From positions 314,331 to 378,330 of the forward strand of contig QZCP01000778.1 of the NCBI GenBank assembly GCA_003956705.1: a stretch of DNA of 64,000 nt, read 5' to 3'. The notes under the pieces were generated by a model. The model was not told where the DNA came from and ran no database searches. It saw only the letters and a program-made list of their open reading frames with translations. This stretch comes from Brevipalpus yothersi (Eukaryota; Arthropoda; Arachnida; Trombidiformes; Tenuipalpidae). A program made the position numbers and the translations under genes. This document shows, piece by piece, positions 44,962 to 56,302 of the stretch (position 1 is the stretch's first letter; each line of letters starts with the position of its first letter).

Positions 44962-46552
44962 TGAATGAGAGTAAGTGTGAATAATATTATATCTCAAGTT
45001 GTTTGTTTTATACATTTTCCCATAAAATCGTTCTTTTGAATCAAACTAACCAGAATCATTGCTGTCTTCTTTCATCCTCCTATCCATTCTAAACATAACT
45101 TACCCACGTTGTTATCTGGGATGAAGAATGTTTCAAAAGCTTGGATATCCCTTTTTGGGATCTGAACTCTGGAAAATTCTTCTCCAAGTGTATCCAAATT
45201 GATGTCTATTAACTCTCGAGGCTAACCATCATGAATAAGAATGTCCGGCATTTGAGAGTTATGAGTTTTTTACCTAACGAGTGATGAAAGCATCTTTCAA
45301 CGAGTTTACAGGTTGAATTGGAATATTCATCAATAGATTCGTCATGATGGCTTTTCAATGTGTGTTTAGTTTAGTTGATTGAACTCGAATCGTCTTGGAC
45401 TGATCACACTAGTTGAGCTATATACTTAAGGTGAAGAAGGGTCCAATTTTTCGGATTAGTTATGCTGATCACCTCTGAAGCCAATCAAATCGCGACTAAT
45501 CAAATCGATTCCAAAATCTTAGCCGAATAATACTATATAAGTTCACATTTTTCTTCGATGGACTTAATTTGGCCTAATTTGTGGTCATAGCTTTAACATT
45601 ATTGAGAAAATTGTTGACTGCTGACTGCTTCGAATAAGTATAAATACACTTCACAATACCATATAGATCGATAGACCTTATTCGCTTTACTTCGAGTAAC
45701 AAAGGACCATTAGTGGATATATTTTCTCTCCTTAGCATATTGATGAACTACTCTACCGATCACCAGGACATCATGACCTGGATTAACATTCATGGTCTTT
45801 TAATCTTACCAGGTATCATTTTGAGCATCCAGAATTTCCTTTACTCAGGAGATTCAACATCCTCGTCAAAGAGAGAAAGAAAGAAAGAGAGAGAATTCTT
45901 ATACTCGTAGAAAAAATTTATCAACATACCCAGATTATCTCTCTTTCTTCATTTTCTAAAGACACAAATCATGTTCCCATCCGGTTACGAAAAGGGGTTG
46001 TTACTTGAAATCGCTTTCCATCATCACTTTCGAGTCCAAAGTACGTTCAAAGTTGAGAGGAGGAGATTTTTAAGAACAAACTATCTTGACCACCTTTTTC
46101 TCCATCCTCTCATCTTCTCATGTCGAATAAATAAATATACAAACAAGTTAGAAATCTCTCTCTCCAGTCCAGTTCAAAGTGGCCTGGAAAGTGAAAGAGA
46201 GAGCAACTCACACAACAAGCGGCGACTTGTTCGAAGTTTCTTGACCAGATCATTCACGAAAGGTATCAGTTGAACGAAGTTTTTTTCTAAAATCTTATTC
46301 GTTCCGAAAAAAGTTTTCAACCATTCTCTTTACGTTTATCTGTGTATGGTATCTCTTATGATTTAACAATGATCATCCGAACTGATTTCCTCTTGTTCGC
46401 GTATTACTCGTGAAATACATATGTATCAGTGGATGGAATGTAATATATTTGGATGAGAAAATTTTCAGCTCTCATTTTCTCAACAGTGATCTAATTTATT
46501 CGGATACTCAAGCTATTTTTTCGGTGAACTGAAAGACTCTTGAATCGTCACC
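44962..46552. other. Intergenic/5' region between DDX31 and AGMO
   Basis: No recognised gene. It contains a TATAAATA box at 45640-45647 and short frames at 45713-45910 and 45971-46273. AGMO 5' UTR exons are a plausible explanation: donor-like AAG|GTATCA at about 46262 and acceptor-like TTTTCAG near 46468 are present. Confidence 0.45.
45640..45647 (+). promoter_or_regulatory. Isolated TATA box (TATAAATA)
   Basis: A good TATA box with no convincing coding sequence just downstream. It may drive a long spliced 5' UTR of AGMO or an unrecognised small gene beginning near ATG 45743. Confidence 0.35.
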
Positions 46553-48841
46553 ATGAATCAAACAGTCACTGATTTGCTAACTTTTGAGACATTGACCAAA
46601 GGAGCCATGTTCTCTCTAAGTCGAATTAGATGGTTCTTCTATTTAATTAGTCCATATGAAGCTATGTATCCAGCATTGGATATGGTTCCTCGTTACGTTG
46701 TCGAGGTGAGCTAAATTTTTTGCTTTTCCTACTAAACGAACCAAATATTCTTCTGCCTCGTCTCTTTTGAATTTTGATATAACCAGGACAGGATGGAGGG
46801 AAATTGTCATTACAGAATTCATCTATTTTCAGAAAAATTCATCTTGAGACCAAATTTTTGCTCAGAACTAATCAGATGTAGAGAGAGATTGTGATCCAAC
46901 AGAAAATGGACCACACTTCCATCTTATATTCAGAACATCGTAACCCGAAAAGTGGAAGTAACTGCTTAATTCACTCTCATGTAGCGGAAGAATCGAGCCT
47001 TTTCTGTATCACTTCCACTTCTTCCGCTTGCCATCAGCTATAGAACTTTTTCTCCGCCTTCTCATGCCTGAGGTTATTAATGATTACCAATGATCATGAA
47101 ATTCTCTGTATCTGTCTACATATTGATATTCTCTAAATATATTCTTTCCACAGATGTTTCCGTTTTTTGTTTTAATGGCATTTCTGGAAAACGGAATCCG
47201 ATTGGTGACTGGTAAAGGCATTCTTCGTGTCAATGATAGTATAGCTTCTCTCAGTCAAGGAGTATTTCAAGAATGTTTAAGGTAAGCGTATTGGACACTT
47301 TTGCGGAAGCATAATTGCTGTTCCATCACAAAAATCGAAATTCCATCTTTACCCTGGAGCTATTTCGATAAAATAGAGAGAAGGAGAGACAAAAGAGGAA
47401 GAGATCAATGAATTAAGAGAATTCATCGAGTATAGAATCAAAAGCTGACTAATCTATCAGCATATAAGTCTTAACAGCTTCCAAACAGTATTATAGGTGA
47501 TCATATTCAGATAATGTCATCGGAAGGGCTGTTTCAGATTGTTGTGTAATCCATCAATGATTGGTGAGTTAAGATCAATCTATAACTCTTCTGATGGATA
47601 GATATTTTTCAAGTGAGTCATCATGATCACTTGAGATGAGAGACTCTTTCACTTTTGAGAGGTGATCAAAAAAGCAACTGGCCTACTGTAGAGTAGCCCC
47701 TAATAATTGTTGATTCAATTGTTTGCACTCTCTCATGATTGAAGGTGATAAACAACATGCATCCTTTCGAACAATGATAATACTGATCCTGTTGATCTTC
47801 ACATCGAACTTGCCAACATCATTCTCACATCATGATATTAGTGTGTACGAACTCTATAGTGTTGAACAATTAGTCAATGGCAAGTGCACTTAACTTGTAG
47901 CAAACTTTTCGAGGCTATTTAAGAATGAAAGTTTAAAAGCTTACCAAAGATTTATCCACTTACTGTCTTGAACTATCATCAAGCACCCAGAAAAAGTATA
48001 TCATCACTCGAATCGTATTATTATTATTTTGATGCCTATAAAAGTGATGAGAGCCGTGTTCTATTAGAATATATGTTTATGGGTATATTTCAGTGATGGA
48101 CTTGTACAGATTGAAGAGAAAGATTTATAGCCGATATGACATCCATCGCAATAGAGAGGTCTGAAATTATCTTACATAAATCAAGTGTACCGAATGGATA
48201 GTAGCGATGAGTCGAACAATTTTGCTGCATAAACTGACCACCGCTAATGGGCTATTCTATTGGGATCTGAAAATAGACGATTCTTAATCATTTATCCGAA
48301 ACAATCAGCATATCCAATTACGAATGATGTGAGATGGAGAAAATCTTCAAAAAATCAGTATCGTTACAGGAAGATGATATTTTGAAACCATTCAAAATGT
48401 GTTTATCATGAATCTGACTGAACATACTTCTCCATTATACGTAAATCCATGTACATGTATATTGGATCCAAGTGAATGGTGTTGTACACACAAATTATCA
48501 AGGACTCGGTGATGATGCTCACGGATATTCTATCTCTCATTTGACATCCCAGCTTATGGGAAGCCAGTTGGTGAGCAACTCTAAAAATATTCGACTGGAT
48601 GAAACTCGGTCATTTAATAGTAAGAGTAAGAGTAAGAGAAAAAGAGAGAGAGAAAGAAAGAGAGAAAGTGAGAGGGAGAGAGAAAGAGGATTGAAAACTC
48701 GCTCTGGACATGATGATATTATACGATCATTCAAGGAACCTCATTTCCCGTTTGAACAGTAATTTCTTGCACATCGCTTCGGGTCAATGGCCGATAGCCG
48801 CTATATTATGAGTGGACAGCGAAAGAAAGTGAGAGTTTTTT

Positions 48842-48887
<46 letters not shown>

Positions 48888-51015
48888 CTTTCTTGCTTGC
48901 TTGTTTTTGTTATCTTCTCCTGATTACAAATACCAAAAACAATGACTATCATCATCGTCTGTTTATCCTGTCTAGAAATGATCCGAAATGTAATATTTTT
49001 TCTCTCCCCCAATTAGGAGCTAGATTTTACCGTTATGTTTGATAGGTGAAACAGCTAGCCTTAAGGGAGTTGAAAAATAGTCAAAATTTTTCAACTGAAT
49101 GATTCAATTTATCAAACGGTGGCATTGCTTGTTACTTTTGTGGACATCGAGACTACGAATGAGAGTAGAAGAGTGACCAAACCAGAAGTGAATTAAATGC
49201 TGTAAAATAAAGCCAATACCCGAATAAACATCAAGAATTGTTGTTGAAACAATGGCACTTATGACCCCATATGACAGAATGATTAGGCTTATTTATTTAA
49301 ATTTTCTCACTTTTTTATCGAAAACTACTTTCTCATTTTATTTGTTGATTTTTTCTTCTCTTTCTTGGCCCGATAAAATGGACTCACCTCAATTGACTTT
49401 GTGGACACATTCGCAAACAATAGGATTCAAGTTAGAAGCGTTGAGATCATAATGTATTGCTACTTTTACGATAAATTTCGCTTCACAACACTTCCATGGG
49501 ACTCACCATGGGTATGGTACTTTTGTTTCATACTCATAGATTTTGGATTCTATTGGGCCCATCGAATTGCTCATGGTAAGAAATGAATAGAAATTAAAAA
49601 TTCAATCAATCCCAGTAAACAAATATAATCACGCTGATTGCAAGTTTTCCGGAAAAATTTATTCATATTCGATCTTATTTTGATTAGAAATCCATTTCAT
49701 TTGGGCTATTCATCAAAATCATCATAGTGGTGAGGACTTTACACTTGCTGGAGCTCTTCGACAAGCGGTACTTCAACCATTCACTGCATGGGTAAAAGAA
49801 ATGATAATTGATCAAGTTGGATTGTTATTAATGATATTCTTCTCTCTATCTAAAGTTCACGTATTGGCCATTGGCACTATGTGGTATTCCTCCGCCAATA
49901 TTTTTAGCACATCTTCAGTTGGGTGAATTGTACATGTTCTGGATCCATAATGAAGTTATACACAAGATGGGTCCTCTTGAATATATTTTGAACACTCCAA
50001 GTCACCATCGAGTTCACCATGGTGAGTGCACATGGAGCAATATTCTCCATATTTTCCACTCGTATTCCATCGATTTGCTGATACTTATTATCAATTTTTT
50101 TTCTTTTTGCCCAGCTCGAAATCCTAAATATATTGACAAAAACTATGCTGGTGTTCTCATCATTTGGGATCGTATGTTTGGTACTTTCATGGAAGAAGAT
50201 CCAGCTGAACCAGTAGCCTATGGACTTGTTCATCCAGTTGAAAGTTATAATCCATTTTACGTTCAGTTCCATTCATGGTACTATATGTTTAAAAAAATGT
50301 ATGATACTCCTGGCTTAAAAAATAAGATATTGGTACCATTCATGGGTCCAGGCTGGGAACCTGGTAAACCTCGATTGGGACTGATCTCAGATATTCCTGA
50401 GGTAATGATAAGAAAAGGATTCATCATGTTCATAAATAATTTTTTCTAATTCACTCATTTTGATTTTCCAGATCAAACATCCAGTTGTCTACTATGATCC
50501 TAAAATTCCATTCTTACAAAAAGTTTATGTTATCGCTCATTTTGCTCTCGTACTCATGTTCTATAATGAGCTCAATTTACGAGTTAGCATTTTAACTCAA
50601 TTCACTATCACTTGTGGTATTATTGCTCTCTTAGTATCGATAACATCTCTTGGAATTCTTCTAGAAGGACGGTAAGATATTCTTTTTTTTAGGGTCAAAA
50701 ATTGCAACACAAATATTGATGATATTTTTGTTTTCATTTATCGCTTCTCATAGATGGTTCGCCTATCTATTGGAAATGGCTCGATGTTTAGCTTTCTTGA
50801 TCACTGAACGCTATTTGTTACCAATTCATGCTCCTGCTGCTAGTATGAGTGTACATCGATCGACAATATTATTCACAATACGATTGACTTTCCTGGCTTC
50901 CGCTGGTATGATGGCCTTAGTTTCACTATTCAAAGCATTCAAGCATTACCAGCCATTCAAGCAGAACTTTTTCAAGACCTACACTCTTTCGAAAAAATAT
51001 ATCAAAGCTCAATAA
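46553..51015 (+). CDS. AGMO: Alkylglycerol monooxygenase (TMEM195)
   Basis: Eight exons: 46553-46705, 47154-47281, 49424-49575, 49688-49791, 49856-50021, 50115-50401, 50472-50671 and 50754-51015, joining to 483 aa (human 445). AGMO is a tetrahydrobiopterin-dependent membrane di-iron enzyme of the fatty acid hydroxylase superfamily that cleaves ether lipids, in the endoplasmic reticulum. The histidine clusters are complete: HRIAH at 140-144, HQNHH at 153-157 and HHRVHH at 229-234. Other identifiers are LPWDSPWVWYF, IDFGFYWAHR, HNEVIHKMGPLEYILNTPSHH, KNYAGVLIIWDRMFGTF and GPGWEPGKPRLGL. Several hydrophobic membrane segments are present at both ends. Intron 2 (47282-49423) is 2.1 kb and holds a CT microsatellite. 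AATAAA follows at 51077. The first two exons are less conserved but in phase. Confidence 0.92.
47282..49423 (+). other. Long intron 2 of AGMO
   Basis: 2142 nt, the longest AGMO intron. It contains purine-rich sequence near 48620-48690 and the CT microsatellite at 48845-48885. The frame at 48472-48762 is mostly low-complexity Arg/Glu from the GA tract and is not a gene. Confidence 0.7.
48845..48885. repeat. (CT)n microsatellite in AGMO intron 2
   Basis: About 20 CT units. Confidence 0.9.
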
Positions 51016-51076
51016 GTACATATATCGTTAGGTGTAAAGAAACGATATGAGCTTATTTGGTCTCACATGTAATATA

Positions 51077-51082
51077 AATAAA
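51077..51082 (+). terminator. Candidate poly(A) signal of AGMO
   Basis: AATAAA 62 nt after the AGMO stop codon. Confidence 0.5.
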
Positions 51083-51537
51083 ACAATTGAACTGAAACCT
51101 GATAATCCAAATCTGAAGAAGCACGTTAGATCACGAACGGAACTGTGAATGAAACTCTTTGAGAAATAGAGGAGAAGAAGAAAATAGTTGGGCTTTGTTC
51201 GCAATCACGAAGAAACCATAAAAATTCAGAGATGACATACTCTGAGGAAACTTGGCGAATAACTACAGGATCATTATTTTCATTGGGAAAATTTTTCGGC
51301 TTCCCATGAAAATCATCAATAATGTCAATAGTCGAAGTTTATTGGATTCATTTACTGGGTCTTGCTCTCTCTCTCCCTGAGAAGAAAGTATGAACAAAAA
51401 TTTTCTACTTCTTACTGATTTTTCCACACAAGTGTCACACACGAATTCATTGAATTAGATGATAGTGAGATAAATTATAAGACCATTCCATCATCGATTA
51501 GGCAGTTTTCGTGTTAAAAATTTTTCAGTTAATTATA
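51083..51537. other. Intergenic between AGMO and the 159-aa secreted protein gene
   Basis: No coding region. It should contain the promoter of the next gene; no clear TATA box. Confidence 0.45.
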
Positions 51538-52101
51538 ATGCATCAGAACCGGAACCATCTCCACTTCAGTCTACTTGTGATTATTTTCATCGGTGTAACG
51601 ATGGTTATATCAGCAACTAGTGGAGAAAAAACTTCCAGCCCAGCTTCACCGATGCCAGGTAACTCATATCGAATTCCTTGTTTATCATTAAAATATTGTC
51701 ACTAGCGGCAACAACAAAAATTTTTTGAATGTTTTTTCCCAGACTCTCAGATGTCGAGAGAAGCTGAATACCTAATCGAGCCTAGAGAAAATCTTCCATC
51801 AGCATTGGACACTTCGGTTCCACTTGATGAACCAACCATCAGCTCATTCAAGCGAAATCTTTGGGCTGCTCAACTTTTTTCCGGACAAAATTCAATACCC
51901 ATTGGTAAACCAGTGATGATCGAAAGTGTGCCAGGTCCATCAGTGAGGACATCGATGAAATTCAATGACAGAACATATCTGCCAAGCTTCTTCGCCTATG
52001 GAGGCTATTCGGCACCGTTGCGTGTCTCACTGAATCGGCTCAAGTCCAATAATCAAGTCAATAGTGGATCCTCACAGCGAATGTTTCGAGTGAAACTGTG
52101 A
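51538..52101 (+). CDS. Secreted protein of unknown family, possible peptide precursor
   Basis: Two exons, 51538-51658 and 51743-52101, join to 159 aa. Residues 10-25 (FSLLVIIFIGVTMVIS) are a strong signal-peptide core with cleavage likely around 26-30. The rest is hydrophilic and has no cysteine, no membrane segment and no domain that I recognise. A dibasic Lys77-Arg78 site (SSFKR|NLWAAQLF) and several single arginines (SVR, NDR, PLR) could be processing sites, giving segments such as TYLPSFFAYGGYSAPLR. No Gly-Lys/Arg amidation site follows any of them apart from the internal IGK at 95-96. A neuropeptide or other secreted precursor is conceivable. The GT-AG intron (84 nt) has a pyrimidine-rich acceptor. 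The start is ATG 51538; an upstream in-frame GTG at 51511 is unlikely. Confidence 0.65.
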
Positions 52102-53691
52102 AATCATGATTCTTCTTCTAATCTCCCAACCCAATCCATGGCGATGATAGTGATCTATAAGAATGATCTGTTGAAGATGAAAAATACTTGTGGAAAAAGT
52201 AGAACTTTCTAGCTTTCTCAAACAATGTTACTGATTTTATGGGCATGACATTAAACATTGCGAAAGAAAAGAAGAAAAGTCCCCACTTTAAATGTAATTC
52301 CAGTGAATCAAGAGTGAAAAGTTTTTTCCTAGAAATGACGTTACAGGAGAGAAAGAGAATATCTTTTTTTTGTAGGATCAATAATTTTTTCAGACAGCTG
52401 ACATTGACTCAGTATTCCTCCAGACGATAGGCAGTACATGTGGGATGGACAATATCATGGAAGAATCAATCCTCCTAGAGTGGGGAAGATATATCTTCAT
52501 CTCCTCCTCTTTTTCCATCAACCCACAAAGTTGATATAAATCAAAAAGAAAAAAGCGGGAAAAAAAAGAAAACGAAAAATTGGAATGCAAGTTAATGGAG
52601 AATGAAATCAGGGAGATTACCCATGATGATTATTTTGTGTGTATGTGTGTGTGTCAATCCTTGATGTGTTTATCTGGCTTTCACTACATCATCATTGGCC
52701 CATTGGCACTTAGTTTGAGGATGAGTTTGTCTGAGACCTTTAAAACTCTTATAATCACTAAATCAGAGAGCTACAGAAAGTGTAAAAGAGATATTTTAAC
52801 ATTTTTGTTTGCTCAACTTTTTTGCTCTTTTTCCCCGCTCAAGTCAATTATTTCATCATCTTTTGCAAGATAGTGAAAGTTTGTATAAATTGATGACTAA
52901 TTAGTAGTTGAGAAAAAATTTCGCAAGCTCCAATGATGCTCTCATTTGATAAGATGATGGACTAAGTAAAAAGATATCGATTCAGTTGTAAACTGGACTT
53001 TTGATCTTGTGAAAGATTGATACGTGATGATTATTCCTTGTATGTGTGTGTCTGTTTGTGTGTAAATTATAGAAAAATATTTGTTTTATGCAACGATATC
53101 AACAATTCTGGTATCATAGATTCAGTTTAAAGTTTGAAATACTATTATCTGTAAAATTTTTGAACAAAATTCAGAATTCAGAGAACATAATTGCATCTAT
53201 TCGGGTAAGATGATACACCTACACATCTTGCGGAATTTTTTTCTCTTTTCCTCATCACTTTTCTCTCCCTCTCTCTCTCTTTCTCTCTTTTATCTTCTTC
53301 CTCCTCGGTACAATATTTTTTTTCACATCTCTCATCGTCATTCTAGCCCATGAAAACCCACAACATACATACATACACTTTATACTGTGCAGTCTCGGTT
53401 TTCTTTTTTTACACAAGCCTCTTAAAGAGTCTTAGATATATATATTAACTGATAAATATTACTTCATTAAGACTGTCACTTTTTACACTCAACTTGTGTC
53501 TTTGATACTGTGTCTTCACCTCGAACTGCTAAAAACATATGAAACCGCGTTCATGTGAAGTGTCCACTATAATATATCAATTAATTTTCCCTTGAAAGTA
53601 TTATCTTACTATCGGAACTAATTAATCTTACTCTCTGTTGGTGTTTTGTGCATTAAATTTGGTGTGTGTGTGTAATTGTGATCAAGAGACG
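52102..53691. other. Intergenic between the secreted protein gene and the JHAMT-like gene
   Basis: About 1.6 kb with short TG and CT runs (about 53042-53065 and 53268-53290). Frames at 52118-52873 on either strand show no family features. It contains the 5' UTR of the methyltransferase gene. Confidence 0.5.
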
Positions 53692-55238
53692 ATGAATATT
53701 GAGCCAGAATTGTACGATCGAACGAATTATTCCCAAAGAAACGATTCCAAATTGGTAATTGAACAATTGAAAAAGGATCATGGACAAAAGTAAGTAATTC
53801 AGTTTATTTTATCGAACAAACTTTCATTTTCTCTTCCCATTCATACACATGAAAAATTTGGTGTGTATGAATGTTTTTGTATGAATTGAATGTTAATAAT
53901 TAACCCAAATTATGTCTCTCTTTTTTTACCTTCAAACATTCAGCAAAGTGGAACTTTTGATTGATGTTGGATGCGGGTCAGGAAACATAACACAGGATAT
54001 AGCCCAAAGTATCAATTGTGAACGTATTTTGGGCATAGATTTGAGTGACAAAATGATTGAATATGCTGAGAGAACATATTCAAATGATCAAATTCATTTC
54101 GCGGTAGCCGATGCTTGTGATGAATGGGATAAACTTTCCCAATCAATTGATGTTGTAGAGGGTCAAGCAGACATTGTTACCTCAATATATTGCCTTCACT
54201 GGGTTTCCAATCAAAAAAGAGCCATGGAAAATATACACAAAATGCTAAAGCCAGGTAAGAAATGGCAAATCTCACATGTGTCCTTCGATCAATTTGATTT
54301 ATGATCGAATTTCGCAATCAGAAGAAAAAAAATTTCATCCATCCGCCCGAAGCATGATGGTGTGCGTGTTTTCAATAACAAGATGGAAAAATAAAATCAG
54401 CAAATGTACAGAATCATTTGTCGAAGAGACGTGGAATTGAATCGATCATAGAAGTGCTTTCATAAAGTAATCAACAAAGAAAAGGGTTTTGATCAATGAT
54501 GATCAACTCATCAACTTATTTTCTGAATTTGAAGAGTTATCTTTCTCTCTCTTACTTAAACTCAACAATGTTTTGACTAAGTTTTTTTTCTCTCTCTTCC
54601 CTTTACTTCTCTTTCGATTGTTCCAGGAGGAAAATGTTATATTCTCATCTTTTCATGGTCTCATCTTTTACCCGTCCAAGAGCAGATAACATTCCATCCA
54701 AGATGGGCTGATTTGTTCAAGCATCTAGAGAGTGATCAGATCAAAGTTCAAAAAATTGATGGTATTGAGATAAGAGAGCGGGAAAAATCATCAGCACCTT
54801 TCTCGGTTTTCGAATGTCCATCGGAACAGGAAAGGTGTGAACAATGGTCTCAAATATGTAGATCAGCAAAATTGGAACCAATAAGTGTTCAAATTCATAA
54901 TTCCGTTTTTTATTACGATACTGTTGATTCATTCAAAGGTGAGATAAAACAGTTGTATAAATACAATCCATTCATCACTTTTCGAATGAGCTAACTATGG
55001 GAATAAATTTTCCTCATTTTTTTCTCTCTCTCTCTCCTTATTTCTTTTACCCACAGGAGAACTGAAAGCTTTATGTCATTACTTACCGTTTGTACCTGAA
55101 AATAAGCGAGATCAATTTATGGATGATTATTTTGAACACATGGACAAGCATTTCATATCAATACAAGGACATCTGCCGCGAGTTCGTATTGAGCATCAAG
55201 TGTTAATTGCGATATCAAGAAAGAATGAGATCAAATAA
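53692..55238 (+). CDS. Juvenile hormone acid O-methyltransferase-like SAM methyltransferase
   Basis: Four exons, 53692-53789, 53944-54254, 54627-54938 and 55057-55238, join to 300 aa, the usual JHAMT size. JHAMT transfers a methyl group from S-adenosylmethionine to farnesoic or juvenile hormone acid. The N-terminal ELYDRTNYSQRNDSKLVIEQ matches the JHAMT start (LY...N..QR.D.K). The SAM motif I is LIDVGCGSGNIT (residues 38-49), followed by the acidic ILGIDLS, VADACDEW and the family signature VTSIYCLHWVSNQKRA with MLKPGG. A CHYLPFVPE segment follows near the C-terminus. Insects use this enzyme in the corpora allata; many non-insect arthropods are thought to make methyl farnesoate instead, so the substrate here is uncertain. 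An AATAAA overlaps the stop codon. JHAMT-like paralogues with other substrates exist, so I give no symbol. Confidence 0.8.
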
Positions 55239-55239
55239 A
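55234..55239 (+). terminator. Candidate poly(A) signal overlapping the JHAMT-like stop codon
   Basis: The TAA stop at 55236-55238 is part of AATAAA. If used, the 3' UTR would be only some 10-30 nt. Confidence 0.35.
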
Positions 55240-55697
55240 ACAATTGAGCAAACATGACCACTACCCTTGTGTGATAGTTTCATTCATTCCATCTTTCACG
55301 TTAATCATCATCATGAAAAGAAAAATATATATACACACTCACACATCAAATCATCGAATTGGCCTGAAAAAAAATATGAAACATCAACTGTTCGATGATG
55401 AAGGAGGAGGAGAAGAGAGAGAGAAGAACGAAAGTATCGAGAGGAGGAGAAATATCAGTAACAGTAAAGTTGTGGGAGTTGGAAAAAGTTGGTGATGAGG
55501 GAGGGAGGGAGAGAAACAGAGAAAGAAAGAGAGAGAGAAGGGAAATGATAACAAAATAATGATCCAATCTGTTGATTAATTAGTTTTCGTGATCAACTTT
55601 CGAAAGTTGATCATCCATCGAAAAGAAGCGAGTATTCTCAGCCGAATCGAGGCAAGGATCCATAAAAGTTTTGTGAGTACCGCTAAAAGCCTCCCCC

Positions 55698-55702
55698 TTC
55701 TC

Positions 55703-55733
<31 letters not shown>

Positions 55734-55760
55734 TTCTTTCTTTCTTTCTTTCTCTTTTCC
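55698..55760. repeat. (CT)n/(CTTT)n simple repeat
   Basis: Mixed CT and CTTT units. Confidence 0.85.
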
Positions 55761-55802
55761 TCCCTCTTTTGACGTGTATATTGGCCGCCACCCCGCTTGC
55801 AA

Positions 55803-55829
55803 GCTTACCTGGCTTACCTGGCTTACCTG
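55803..55829. repeat. Triplicated 9-mer GCTTACCTG
   Basis: Three perfect head-to-tail copies of GCTTACCTG. On the minus strand each reads CAGGTAAGC, a full consensus 5' splice site. Confidence 0.9.
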
Positions 55830-56302
55830 TTGCTTGTAGTGCTCTTTTTGAAGCCAGTTTCGGCTGGCGCTTTGCTGGCATCAGAAAGAGAAACAGAAAG
55901 AGAGAGAGGAAGAAAGAAAGAAAGAGAGATCAAAATGTTGATGTTTTTGTTGTAGAGTGGAAAAATTTTCTTCTCCTCTTTTTCGATTGTTTGTATGTAT
56001 CATTTTAATTAATTTTTGTGCGTTTCTGTGTGTAAATTAATTTATATTTTGTTCATACACCTCTTCTCCTTGCATCTGGAGAATTGACGTGAGAAATATT
56101 CATGTCTTTCTCTCTCTCTTTCTTTTCCGTGGACACCTTTCATTGTGATGAGTTTGTGTGTGACTGGCTTGTTTGCTTGTAATTGAACAGATCGTCGACT
56201 TGACTGCCTTTTGGATTTACCTGGAAACAATTGTTGTTGTGTTACCGTGCCTGTGTATGTTATATTTAATTGGATATTTCCTTTAATGATAATTCGGTGG
56301 TG

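Larger units (their letters stand above)
55239..56302. other. Intergenic between the JHAMT-like gene and the Rab11-FIP gene
   Basis: Purine- and pyrimidine-rich low-complexity sequence, including GA-rich 55400-55540 and CT-rich 55698-55760, and a triplicated 9-mer at 55803-55829. Arg/Glu-rich and Ser/Leu-rich frames are by-products of these tracts. 5' exons of the next gene may lie here. Confidence 0.5.

Noticed and set aside
48472..48762. 96-aa plus-strand frame in AGMO intron 2
   Set aside because: It starts at a TG-rich stretch, is dominated by Arg/Glu repeats from a GA tract and lies inside an intron of a well-supported gene.
55576..56008. Arg/Glu/Lys-rich (minus) and Ser/Leu-rich (plus) frames
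   Set aside because: Low-complexity by-products of CT/CTTT and GA tracts, with no conserved motif.
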